NCBI GenBank assembly: GCA_963806335.1 | Contig: CAWDXO010000009.1 | Location: forward strand, 124,001 to 188,000 | Length of the DNA stretch: 64,000 bases | Source: Palsa-504 sp963806335 | GTDB lineage: Bacteria > Actinomycetota > Actinomycetes > Streptosporangiales > Streptosporangiaceae | Direction: 5' to 3' | In this document: in pieces, positions 51,612-59,409 of the stretch | Layout of the letters: each line of letters begins with the position of its first letter | How positions within the stretch are numbered: the first letter of the stretch is position 1 | Program-made: the position numbers and the translations under genes | The notes under the pieces: model-generated | Databases searched by the model: none | What the model saw: the letters and a program-made list of their open reading frames with translations, nothing else | What the model was told of the DNA's origin: nothing

Positions 51612-53693
51612 ATGGCCCGTAACCTGCTCATCGTGCCCGCCGCGGGCGAAACCGGCCTGGCCCGGACGTGCCTGGGGCTGCTGCACGCGCTGGAGCGCAG
51701 CGGGGTGCACGTGGCCTACGTCAAGCCGGTGGCCCCGCCGCGGGCCGACGGCACTCCGGACAGCTCAGCCGCGCTGGTGGCGGCGGTCACCACGCTGCGG
51801 CCGCCGGAACCGCTGAGCACCGCCGAACTGGAGCGGCAGCTGGGTGAGGGCGGCCTCGATGTCGTCCTGGACAAGATCGTTGCGGCCTGGGAACCGATCT
51901 ACCGCCGGTCCGATGTCGTTGTGGTCGAGGGGCTGAGCTCGGGGCCGTCCAAGCTGTACGCTAGCGCCCTCAACCAAGCGCTGGCCCGTGCCCTGGACGC
52001 CGACGTCCTGCTGGTCGGCAGCTGGCCCTCGGATCCGGACGGCGTCGACGGCCTGGCTGAGCAGTTCGCCATCGCGGCCGGCGGATACACCTCCGGCGAG
52101 GAGGTGCGCGTGGTCGGATGCGTGGTCCACCGCTTGCCCGCGGCCCACCGTCCGGGCACGGCTCCGGCCACCGAACTGCGGACCGCGCTAGCCAGGCACG
52201 GGCTCCGCCTGATCGCCGGGGTGCCGCACCGCCCGGAGCTGACCTGGCCACGGGTCGGCGACCTGGTCCGCGAGCTGAACCCCGAGGTTTTGCACGAGGG
52301 CGACATGTCCCGGCGGATCAAGGACGTGGCGGTGTTCGCTCAGGGCGTCCCCGGCGGCATCCGGGTCATGGACGACGGCCGGCTTGTCGTGGTTCCCGGG
52401 GACCGGCACGAGGTGGTCATGGCTGCCTGCCTGGCGGCGCAGAACGGGACCCGCCTGGCCGCCCTGCTGCTGAGCGCGGGGATCCGGCCCGATCCGCGGA
52501 TCTGGGAACTCACCCGGACCGCCTTCGCCGGCCTGCCCGTCCTGCTGGTCCAGCCCGACAGCTACCAGACCGCCACCCGGGTGCGAGATCTGGACCCCGG
52601 GCTGCCGCCCGACGACGTGGACCGGATCGAGGGCGTGACCAGCAACATCGCCGATGCGCTTAACGCGTCCTGGCTGCAGTCCCTGGCCGGCCCCGGCCGT
52701 CCCCGCCGGCTCACCCCGGCCGCCTTCCGTTACCAGCTGGCGGAGCAAGCCCGCGCCGCCCATGCGCTCATCGTGCTGCCCGAAGGCACCGAACCCCGTA
52801 CCTTGCGGGCCGCGGTCACGTGCGCCCACCGCGGCATCGCTCGCTTCCTGCTGCTCGGCGCCCCGGATGAGATAACCGCCCAGGCCAGGCAGCTCGGGCT
52901 GCGGCTGCCCGAGGATGTCACCATCGTGGACCCGCGGACCGTCGCCGAGCGCTACGTTGCCCCGCTGGCCGAACTGCGGCGGCACAAAGGCTGGACCGAG
53001 GAGATGGCCCGGGAGCATCTCGCCGACCCGGTCACGGTCGGGATCATGATGCTCAAGCAGGGCGAGGTGGACGGCATGGTGGCCGGCGCGGTGCACACCA
53101 CCGCGGCCACGATCCGCCCCGCGCTGCAGATCCTCGGCACCAAGCCAGGCAGCCGCCTGGTGTCCTCGGTGTTCTTCATGTGCCTGCCCGACGAGGTCGT
53201 CATCTACGGCGACTGCGCCATCAACCCTCGGCCCGGTGCCGAGGACCTGGCCGACATCGCCATCTCCAGCGCGGCGTCCGCGCGGGCCTTCGGCATCGAA
53301 CCCCGGGTGGCGATGATCAGCTTCAGCACCGGCACCTCCGGCACGGGCACCGATGTGGACAAGGTCGCCGAGGCCACCCGGCTCGTCCGCGAGCGCGAAC
53401 CCGGCCTGGCCGTCGACGGCCCGCTGCAGTACGACGCCGCCGCCATCGCCTCGGTCGGCCGGGCCAAGCGGCCAGGTAGCCCGGTAGCAGGCCGGGCTAA
53501 CGTCTTCATCTTCCCCGACCTGGACACGGGCAACACGACGTACAAGGCGGTGCAGCGCAGCGCGCAGGTCGTCAGCATCGGCCCGATGCTGCAGGGCCTG
53601 GCCAAGCCGGTGAACGACCTGAGCCGCGGCGCCCTGGTCGAGGACATCATCTACACGGTCGCGCTGACCGCGGTCCAGGCCCGCGCCAGTTAA
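51612..53693 (+). CDS. pta: Phosphate acetyltransferase
   Basis: Start ATG 51612 after 'caggaag'; 693 residues, the long Pta form. An N-terminal P-loop-like domain (about 1-215, beginning 'RNLLIVPAAGETGLARTCLGLL'), a DRTGG domain (about 215-330), and the C-terminal catalytic domain (about 365-690: 'HALIVLPEGTEPRTLRAA', 'GTKPGSRLVSSVFFMCLP', 'FSTGTSGTG', 'DLDTGNTTYKAVQR'). It interconverts acetyl-CoA and acetyl phosphate. Only a remnant of its partner acetate kinase is present. Acetyl phosphate might act as a signal or acetyl donor (inference). Confidence 0.95.
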   Translation: MARNLLIVPAAGETGLARTCLGLLHALERSGVHVAYVKPVAPPRADGTPDSSAALVAAVTTLRPPEPLSTAELERQLGEGGLDVVLDKIVAAWEPIYRRSDVVVVEGLSSGPSKLYASALNQALARALDADVLLVGSWPSDPDGVDGLAEQFAIAAGGYTSGEEVRVVGCVVHRLPAAHRPGTAPATELRTALARHGLRLIAGVPHRPELTWPRVGDLVRELNPEVLHEGDMSRRIKDVAVFAQGVPGGIRVMDDGRLVVVPGDRHEVVMAACLAAQNGTRLAALLLSAGIRPDPRIWELTRTAFAGLPVLLVQPDSYQTATRVRDLDPGLPPDDVDRIEGVTSNIADALNASWLQSLAGPGRPRRLTPAAFRYQLAEQARAAHALIVLPEGTEPRTLRAAVTCAHRGIARFLLLGAPDEITAQARQLGLRLPEDVTIVDPRTVAERYVAPLAELRRHKGWTEEMAREHLADPVTVGIMMLKQGEVDGMVAGAVHTTAATIRPALQILGTKPGSRLVSSVFFMCLPDEVVIYGDCAINPRPGAEDLADIAISSAASARAFGIEPRVAMISFSTGTSGTGTDVDKVAEATRLVREREPGLAVDGPLQYDAAAIASVGRAKRPGSPVAGRANVFIFPDLDTGNTTYKAVQRSAQVVSIGPMLQGLAKPVNDLSRGALVEDIIYTVALTAVQARAS

Positions 53694-53736
53694 CCCGGGC
53701 CCAACCCTGACCAAGCTGAAGGCCTTCTCACCTTCC

Positions 53737-53750
53737 GGGACCTAGGTCCC
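53737..53750 (+). promoter_or_regulatory. Perfect DevR/DosR-type box
   Basis: GGGACCTAGGTCCC lies 133 bases before the stress-protein start at 53877, with a second GGTCCC half-site at 53761-53766. The central CTAG makes the whole 14-mer self-complementary. Confidence 0.75.
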
Positions 53751-53876
53751 GGGAGCTAGAGGTCCCTATCTGGTCATGCCTTGGGTCCCTGGCCACTCAC
53801 ATCGCGCGGCGCGACACTGACATGGGGAAGACACTGAGTTCACCCAAGGTAGTTTTGGCGCCGGAAGGACAAAGCG

Positions 53877-54296
53877 ATGTATGACAAAATCCTGGTGGCC
53901 GTGGACCACTCAGAAATATCCGACCGGGCGGTGCTCGCGGCCCGCGACCTGGCGGCGTTGTCCAAGGGTGAGGTATGGGTCCTGCACCTACGGGAGCGCG
54001 AGGTAGCGGTCAAGACGGGGGCGGCCATGACGGCCGAGAGCGAGGACGACGCGAACGTCGCTGTTTCGGCCGCTGTCGAGGTGCTGACCCAGGCCGGCGT
54101 GAAGGCGCACGGCGAGATCAGGACCACCCTGTTCGGCTACGCCGCGCGCGAGATCGTCGATGACGCCATAGAGCACAACGCCGACGTCATCGTCATGGGT
54201 TCACGTGGCCGAAGCGACCTGGTCGGTTTCATGCTGGGCAGCACGGCGCACAAGGTGATACACCTCACCGACAGGCCGGTCCTGATCATCAGGTGA
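53877..54296 (+). CDS. Universal stress protein
   Basis: 139 residues; single UspA domain starting 'MYDKILVAVDHSEISDRAV' with an ATP motif 'GSRGRSDLVGFMLGS' and 'VLIIR' end. It differs from the other members ('AVDHS' instead of 'GVDGS'), so it is not a recent copy. The ribosome site is GGAAGGA, and a perfect DevR box lies upstream. Confidence 0.92.
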   Translation: MYDKILVAVDHSEISDRAVLAARDLAALSKGEVWVLHLREREVAVKTGAAMTAESEDDANVAVSAAVEVLTQAGVKAHGEIRTTLFGYAAREIVDDAIEHNADVIVMGSRGRSDLVGFMLGSTAHKVIHLTDRPVLIIR

Positions 54297-54488
54297 GCAA
54301 GGTCCTGGCGGGCCTGCCGATGACTCGTCGCGGCCACGGCGGGGGTGCGGCACCAGGATGTGGACGAACGTCCCGGCCGGACATGGCGGAGGACACTCGC
54401 CGCCCGGCTTCGATCTGCTGAGGGTGGGTGATATGAGGAGCGCAAGCCCCGCATGACAGCGGATATAACCGAGGAGGTGAAGCGACGT

Positions 54489-54533
54489 TTGCGGTCCGGC
54501 CCAGGCCGGACCCGCATCGCCGCGATCCGATGA
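54489..54533 (+). CDS. Possible 14-residue leader peptide overlapping the XRE-PNPOx start
   Basis: A strong ribosome site (GAGGAGGTGA, 54471-54480) has no suitable start in the frame of the next gene. Nine bases on, TTG 54489 opens 14 codons (LRSGPGRTRIAAIR) whose stop overlaps the ATG of the next gene as ATGA (54530-54533). This would couple translation of the two. The downstream gene has no ribosome site of its own, which supports the reading. It is still based on signals alone. Confidence 0.4.
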   Translation: MRSGPGRTRIAAIR

Positions 54534-55243
54534 CCGTTAGAGACATATCCTGGCCAGGGCCCATTGGGCCGGAGCAGCACGAGGAACAGGGCTGGCCGTC
54601 GCCGCCCGACCCTGGTGACCTGAGCAAGCGGATCGCGCAGCGACGCGCGGAGCTGCGGCTGAGCCAGGAGCAGGTAGCTGCGCGCGCCAAGGTCAGCCTG
54701 CGGTACCTGCAGTACCTGGAGAGGTACCCGGCCCGGCCGAACAGCACTACGCTACGGCAGATCGCCGCCGCGCTGCAGACGACGCCGACCGCGCTGCTCG
54801 GAGGCGGCGCGGGGGTTCCGCCCGGGCACGGCCGCCCGGCGGGCCAGCGGGTCACGATCAAGCTCACGTCGGCGGAGTGCCGCCGGCTGATTGCGCCAGG
54901 CGGTGTCGGGCGGATCGCGTTCCCCACGGTCTCGGGCCCGGTCGTCCTTCCGGTCAACTTCGCCATGCTGGCGGACACCATCGTCATCAGGACCGCCGAA
55001 GGCACGGTCATCGAAGGGCATGCCGACGGCCTGGTCGCGCTCGAGGTCGATCACATCGACGAGGCACTCGGCCAGGGCTGGAGCGTCCTCGTGCGCGGGC
55101 AAGCGCATCGTGTCACGCACCCGGCCGAACTGCGCCGCCTGCAGGAGGACGCCGTGGTCTGGCCGTGGGCGGGGGGTGAGCGCGAGGTCTACGTACGCAT
55201 CCTGCCCGGCCAGATGACCGGCCGCCGCATCGAGATCCGGTGA
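54530..55243 (+). CDS. XRE-family HTH fused to PNPOx-like domain
   Basis: 237 residues. An XRE helix-turn-helix (about 30-85, 'IAQRRAELRLSQEQVAARAKVSLRYLQYLE') is joined by a Gly/Pro linker to a PNPOx-like split barrel (about 105-237: 'GGVGRIAFPTVSGPVVLPVNFAML', 'WSVLVRGQAHRV', 'YVRILPGQMTGRRIEIR'). This suggests a transcription regulator that senses FMN, F420 or the redox state of a bound flavin. Its targets are unknown. A strong hairpin terminator follows. Confidence 0.85.
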   Translation: MTVRDISWPGPIGPEQHEEQGWPSPPDPGDLSKRIAQRRAELRLSQEQVAARAKVSLRYLQYLERYPARPNSTTLRQIAAALQTTPTALLGGGAGVPPGHGRPAGQRVTIKLTSAECRRLIAPGGVGRIAFPTVSGPVVLPVNFAMLADTIVIRTAEGTVIEGHADGLVALEVDHIDEALGQGWSVLVRGQAHRVTHPAELRRLQEDAVVWPWAGGEREVYVRILPGQMTGRRIEIR

Positions 55244-55254
55244 CGGCAATGCTA

Positions 55255-55289
55255 TAAGAGCGGGCCGCTTCCCAGGCGGCCCGCTCTTA
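55255..55289. terminator. Strong bidirectional hairpin terminator
   Basis: A perfect 14-bp stem (TAAGAGCGGGCCGC with GCGGCCCGCTCTTA) and 7-base loop lie between the convergent XRE-PNPOx and GAPDH genes. The flanking A and T residues suit termination in both directions. Confidence 0.85.
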
Positions 55290-55304
55290 GCGTAGGGACC
55301 GTGA

Positions 55305-56306
55305 CTACAGCTGGCGCCCAACGAGCGCGGCGAGGTCGGCTAGCCGGCAGGTGTACCCCCATTCGTTGTCGTACCAGCCGAACACCTTGACCAGCGTTCC
55401 CGACGCCTGAGTCAGCGGCGAGTCGAACACGCACGAGGCGGGGTCGCCAATGACGTCGCGGGAGACGATGGGGTCGGTGCTGTAGCGCAGGACGCCCGTC
55501 ATCGGGCCGGCCGCCGCGGCGGCGAACGCCTCGTTGACCGCCTCTGCGGTAACGTCGCGACTGAGCACGACCGCGAGGTCGGTCAGCGACCCGTCCTCTA
55601 CCGGAACCCGCAGGGAGATCCCGTCCAGCTTCCCGGCCAGGGCCGGGAAGACTTCGCCGGTGGCGGCGGCCGCGCCGGTCGTGGTCGGCACGATGCTGAC
55701 CGCCGCGGACCTGGCCCGCCGCAGGTCCTTATGCGGTCCGTCCAGCAGCATCTGGTCCCCGGTGTAGGCGTGCACCGTGGTCATGTAGCCCTGAACCACG
55801 CCGAACGCGTCGTGCAGCACCTTGGCCATCGGGGCCACGCAGTTGGTCGTGCAGGACGCGTTGGAGATCACGTCGTGGCGCGCCGGGTCGTAGGCGCTGT
55901 CGTTGACCCCGAGCACGACGGTAAGGTCCGCGCCCTTGCCCGGCGCCGAGATCAGCACCTTGCGCGCGCCGCCCTTCAGGTGCAGGGCCGCGCCGTCCCG
56001 GCTGCGGAACTTCCCGGTGGACTCGATCACCACGTCGGCGCCGAGCTTGCCCCAGTCGATGGCCGCCGGGTCACGCTCGGACAGCACGGCGACCGGGCGG
56101 CCGTCGATGATCAGCGAGTCCTGGGTGTGCTCCACCGTGCGGCCGAACCGGCCGAAGGTGGAATCGAATGCCAGCAGGTGCGCCAGCGTCCGCGCGTCGG
56201 TGATGTCGTTGACCGCCACCACCTCCAGATCGCCGCGATCCGCCGCCAGCCGCGTGAACGCCCGCCCGATACGGCCGAACCCGTTAATGCCCACCCTGGT
56301 CGTCAT
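55305..56306 (-). CDS. gap: Glyceraldehyde-3-phosphate dehydrogenase
   Basis: Start ATG 56306 follows GAGGAGGAAGCACC; 333 residues. The NAD-binding 'GINGFGRIGRAFTR' with D33, catalytic C152 in 'SNASCTTNC', and 'TVHAYTGDQ' are complete. Regions involved in substrate binding ('TTTGAAAATGEVFPALAGKLDG' in shorter form) are normal, so it is an active glycolytic enzyme. Its location inside the dormancy island and the boxes in its promoter suggest an isoenzyme for hypoxic glycolysis; a housekeeping copy is probably elsewhere. Confidence 0.95.
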   Translation of the reverse strand: MTTRVGINGFGRIGRAFTRLAADRGDLEVVAVNDITDARTLAHLLAFDSTFGRFGRTVEHTQDSLIIDGRPVAVLSERDPAAIDWGKLGADVVIESTGKFRSRDGAALHLKGGARKVLISAPGKGADLTVVLGVNDSAYDPARHDVISNASCTTNCVAPMAKVLHDAFGVVQGYMTTVHAYTGDQMLLDGPHKDLRRARSAAVSIVPTTTGAAAATGEVFPALAGKLDGISLRVPVEDGSLTDLAVVLSRDVTAEAVNEAFAAAAAGPMTGVLRYSTDPIVSRDVIGDPASCVFDSPLTQASGTLVKVFGWYDNEWGYTCRLADLAALVGRQL

Positions 56307-56391
56307 GGTGCTTCCTCCTCGTAGATGTTTTCCGTCAACAGCCTGTGCCTGGACCCCGTGGGACGGATACCGCCAATGGGCACACAACGGC

Positions 56392-56502
56392 GGGACCAAT
56401 GGCCCTTTGGCCGGAACCGGAAGGGACTAAGGTCCCGGTCAGGTAAGGAGAAACGGCCCTGGCCGGGTAACAGCGGCACGGATCATAAGGGACCGAGGTC
56501 CC
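56392..56502. promoter_or_regulatory. Three DevR/DosR-type boxes (two perfect)
   Basis: GGGACCAATGGCCC (56392-56405, one mismatch), GGGACTAAGGTCCC (56423-56436, perfect) and GGGACCGAGGTCCC (56489-56502, perfect). Spacings are 31 and 66 bases, close to three and six helical turns. They lie between the divergent GAPDH and CBS-BON genes. Confidence 0.8.
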
Positions 56503-56641
56503 GGTGGTGTGGTGACGTCCGGCCGTGGCGCCGGCAGCGAGCTCAGTGGGAGACTCCCAGCTAGGAACCGGACCATGCGGAGCCGGGGATCCCGGCCCCG
56601 CCCAACCGGTCCGGCCAGGAGTTAGTGAGGAAGTGAGCGTG

Positions 56642-57535
56642 ATGGCGCGCACTGATATTCACCTCGACGCGATGCTCCGCCACCTCGGCGCGGCATACTA
56701 CGATTCCCTGCACGGCAGGGCCGCCCGCTCGGACGTGACCCGCGCCCTGGACACGGTGGAGGAACACCTGCACGAGCAGGCGCCGCATCCCGCCCATGCC
56801 AAGACCCACCCGCACCCGGCCCACCCGAGCGACGGACCGTGGCACCGGCGGTGGGCGCGCCGGGTCAGCGACGTGATGACGACCTCGGTGGTCACCGTCG
56901 ACCGGATCACGCCGTTCCAGGAGATCGACCGTTTGCTGACCCAGCACCGGATTAGCGGCGTGCCGGTGCTGATGATGGGCCGCGAGGTGGCAGGGATCGT
57001 CACCGAAGCCGATCTGCTCGCCGCGGAGGACGAGCCGAACAGGCACGCGCGGATGGCCGACTCGGCCGGCCACCATCGGCGACTCCGCAAGCAGCCGCCG
57101 CATGTGAGCCTGACCGCGGGCGCGCTGATGACCGCACCGGCTATTACCATCAGCCCCGACGCGACTATTCCGAGCGCTGTGCGCTTGATGAACACGCATC
57201 ACCTCAGGAGGCTGCCCGTGGTTGACGAGGAAGGCAAGCTGGCCGGCATCGTGAGCCGCCGCGACCTGCTCAGCATCTTCCTGCGCCCCGACGCCGACCT
57301 AATCCACGATGTCCGGCAAGTCCTGGCCGAGCTCCCGCTCATTGATCCCGAGCAGGTCATCGTAACGGTACGCAATGGCGTGGTGACCCTTACCGGCACG
57401 ATAGAGGCCGAGCCGGGCCAGCACGAGGACATCGTTCTGCTCGCGCTCCGGCTGATCTGGGACATCGACGGAGTAGTCGACGTGGTGAACAAGCTCGGCG
57501 AAGCCCAGCCAGCGGCCAAGACAGGGGCGGTGTGA
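56642..57535 (+). CDS. CBS-pair protein with C-terminal BON domain
   Basis: Start ATG 56642 after AGGAAGTGAGCGTG; 297 residues. An N-terminal His-rich linker region ('HEQAPHPAHAKTHPHPAHP', about 45-65) is followed by two CBS motifs ('VSDVMTTSVVTVDRITPFQEI', 'AGALMTAPAITISPDATIPSA') and a BON domain (about 235-290, 'VIVTVRNGVVTLTGTIE'). CBS pairs bind adenosyl nucleotides; BON domains bind phospholipid. The protein could link energy charge to the membrane. The layout is shared with the shorter protein at 61343. Confidence 0.88.
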   Translation: MARTDIHLDAMLRHLGAAYYDSLHGRAARSDVTRALDTVEEHLHEQAPHPAHAKTHPHPAHPSDGPWHRRWARRVSDVMTTSVVTVDRITPFQEIDRLLTQHRISGVPVLMMGREVAGIVTEADLLAAEDEPNRHARMADSAGHHRRLRKQPPHVSLTAGALMTAPAITISPDATIPSAVRLMNTHHLRRLPVVDEEGKLAGIVSRRDLLSIFLRPDADLIHDVRQVLAELPLIDPEQVIVTVRNGVVTLTGTIEAEPGQHEDIVLLALRLIWDIDGVVDVVNKLGEAQPAAKTGAV

Positions 57536-57704
57536 GCTATACCGGTGAGGACCTAGCGCGTCGGCCGTCCGGCCAGCTGTGCTGGGCGGCGGGTGCAGAT
57601 AGTGGCAGACGGTTCAAGCGAGCCTGCGAGCACCAGCCGAGCCATCCGCCGCGTCCACAGCGCAAGACACGGTCGACGTTGGCATTGAGATGCAGGCCCG
57701 GGCA

Positions 57705-59141
57705 TTACCGATGAGTCGACGCTGCCCGTCGTTTGGCCGCTGCTGCCCTTTGGTGGTGCTTGGCGGCCGTCCGTAGCTCCGACACGCCTTGCTCAATGCC
57801 GTGGGCGAGCACGTCGAGGTCGGGGTTGGCCGCGAAGTCGCCGGTGATCCCGAAGGTGACGTTGCCGCAGTAGCTGAAGATCGAGATCCCGGTGCGCATC
57901 GTGGTGGCGATCGGCACGTAGGGGATGATTTCCAGGAGCCGCCGGCCCATCCCGTAGAGCGGCTGGCCGGGACCGGGCACATTCGTGGTGACGGTGACGA
58001 TCTCCCGTTGGGGCAGTCCGAACGCCAGCCTGACCCACCAGGACGCGACCGGGTACCAGCTGTAGCGGCCCAGACTGGTCAGGGCCTCGCCTACTAGCGC
58101 TTCCTTGCTTGCCTTCAGGGACCGCAGCTCGGCCTGGACGGCCGCGAGCCGTTCCACCGGGTCGGGGATGTGGACGGGGAGATCGGCCAGTACGGCTGAG
58201 ACCCGGTTGTCGTAGATGTTCTCCTCGCCGGGAGCCCGCAGCGACACCGGGACCAGCGAGCGGACCATGTGCGGTTCTGGTTCCTCACCACGGGCGAGCA
58301 GGAGCGCCCGGAAGCCACCGCTGATCGCGGCCAAGACGACATCGTTCACGGTGCCGCCAAGCTCCTGCTTGATCTTCTTCACATCATCTAGCGACGCCCG
58401 GGCCCAGGTGTATCGCCGTTGCCTGCCGATCGGCCCGCTCAGCGACGACCCCGTGGTCGGCGACAAAGCTGGCGTCAGCTTGGCGAAGGCCCGGGCCGCG
58501 TCAGCAGCCTGGCGGATGGCACCGCCAGGATCGCCGGCTACCGAGCCGCTCAGCGCGAGGGCTTCACGGACCGGGAGCACGACGTTGTCCACAGCGGCCT
58601 GAGCAGCCAACCCGAGGGAGGACGGCTCCGGGCCCACGAGCCGGTCGTCGACGACGGGCGGCGAAGGTTCGGGCGAGAAGTCGAAGATCACGCGGTACAG
58701 GTCAGTACCGGAAACGCCGTCGACCATGCAGTGGTGCACCTTGGAAATCAGCGCCCAGCGATCCTGGGCGAGTCCTTCGATGACCCAGTACTCCCACAGC
58801 GGGTGATCGCGGTCGAGCCGCTGGGACATCACCCTCGCCATCAGCTCGGCGAGCTGCTGGTCTCCTCCTGGCGCGGGCAGGGCGGTCCGCCGGACGTGGT
58901 AAGCAAGGTCGAAGTGCGGGTCGTCAACCCAGACCGGCGGTCCGAGGCGGAGCGGCACCGTGCGAAGCTTCTGGCGGTAGCGAGGCACCCGCGGCAAACG
59001 CCCGGCCAGGAAAGCCAGAAACTCCTCGTGAGACGGCGGCGGCCCCTCGAACACCGCAATCGACGCGATCGCCATCGACGTGTGCAGGTCCTGGTCCTCC
59101 GCATCGACGAAAACGGCGTCCAGTGGGCTCAGCTTGTCCAT
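57705..59141 (-). CDS. Wax ester synthase/diacylglycerol acyltransferase (WS/DGAT)
   Basis: Start ATG 59141 follows GGAAGGGGACGTC; 478 residues. The active-site motif HHxxxDG is present as 'VHHCMVDGVSG' (H136-H137, D141). 'PLWEYWVIEGL', 'GGTVNDVVLAAISGGFRALL' and 'TNVPGPGQPLYGMG' are all family blocks. It makes triacylglycerol or wax esters from acyl-CoA; the M. tuberculosis DosR target Tgs1 is of this family. It is divergent from an acyl-CoA ligase, with paired boxes between them, which implies coordinated lipid storage. Confidence 0.95.
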   Translation of the reverse strand: MDKLSPLDAVFVDAEDQDLHTSMAIASIAVFEGPPPSHEEFLAFLAGRLPRVPRYRQKLRTVPLRLGPPVWVDDPHFDLAYHVRRTALPAPGGDQQLAELMARVMSQRLDRDHPLWEYWVIEGLAQDRWALISKVHHCMVDGVSGTDLYRVIFDFSPEPSPPVVDDRLVGPEPSSLGLAAQAAVDNVVLPVREALALSGSVAGDPGGAIRQAADAARAFAKLTPALSPTTGSSLSGPIGRQRRYTWARASLDDVKKIKQELGGTVNDVVLAAISGGFRALLLARGEEPEPHMVRSLVPVSLRAPGEENIYDNRVSAVLADLPVHIPDPVERLAAVQAELRSLKASKEALVGEALTSLGRYSWYPVASWWVRLAFGLPQREIVTVTTNVPGPGQPLYGMGRRLLEIIPYVPIATTMRTGISIFSYCGNVTFGITGDFAANPDLDVLAHGIEQGVSELRTAAKHHQRAAAAKRRAASTHR

Positions 59142-59271
59142 GACGTCCCCTTCCAAGTTGCGTCCACCCCGCCGCCCGGAACGCTGCCAGGCAAACGACG
59201 AATACCCTGCTCCACTTTTGGATCGTAGGTCGCGCGGCTCTGGCTGGCCCCGGCCAATCGTCCTGCATGCT

Positions 59272-59315
59272 GGGACTTTCGGCCCTGAGCACCGGCTCCT
59301 CGGGCTGAAGGTCCC
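59272..59315. promoter_or_regulatory. Paired DevR/DosR-type boxes
   Basis: GGGACTTTCGGCCC (59272-59285, one mismatch) and GGGCTGAAGGTCCC (59302-59315, two mismatches) are 30 bases apart, about three helical turns. They lie between the WS/DGAT gene and the acyl-CoA ligase gene. Confidence 0.65.
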
Positions 59316-59409
59316 GCCAGGCCGGGCAGAACGCCCGTAGCGGCCGCCGCTCGGCACCGCACACGCTAAGTAGCGGACCACTAGCTCAGTATCGTGAAGG
59401 GACGGGGTC

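Noticed and set aside
52188..53714. 508-codon frame opposite pta
   Set aside because: Antisense to a gene with complete Pta motifs; no recognisable domain or ribosome site.
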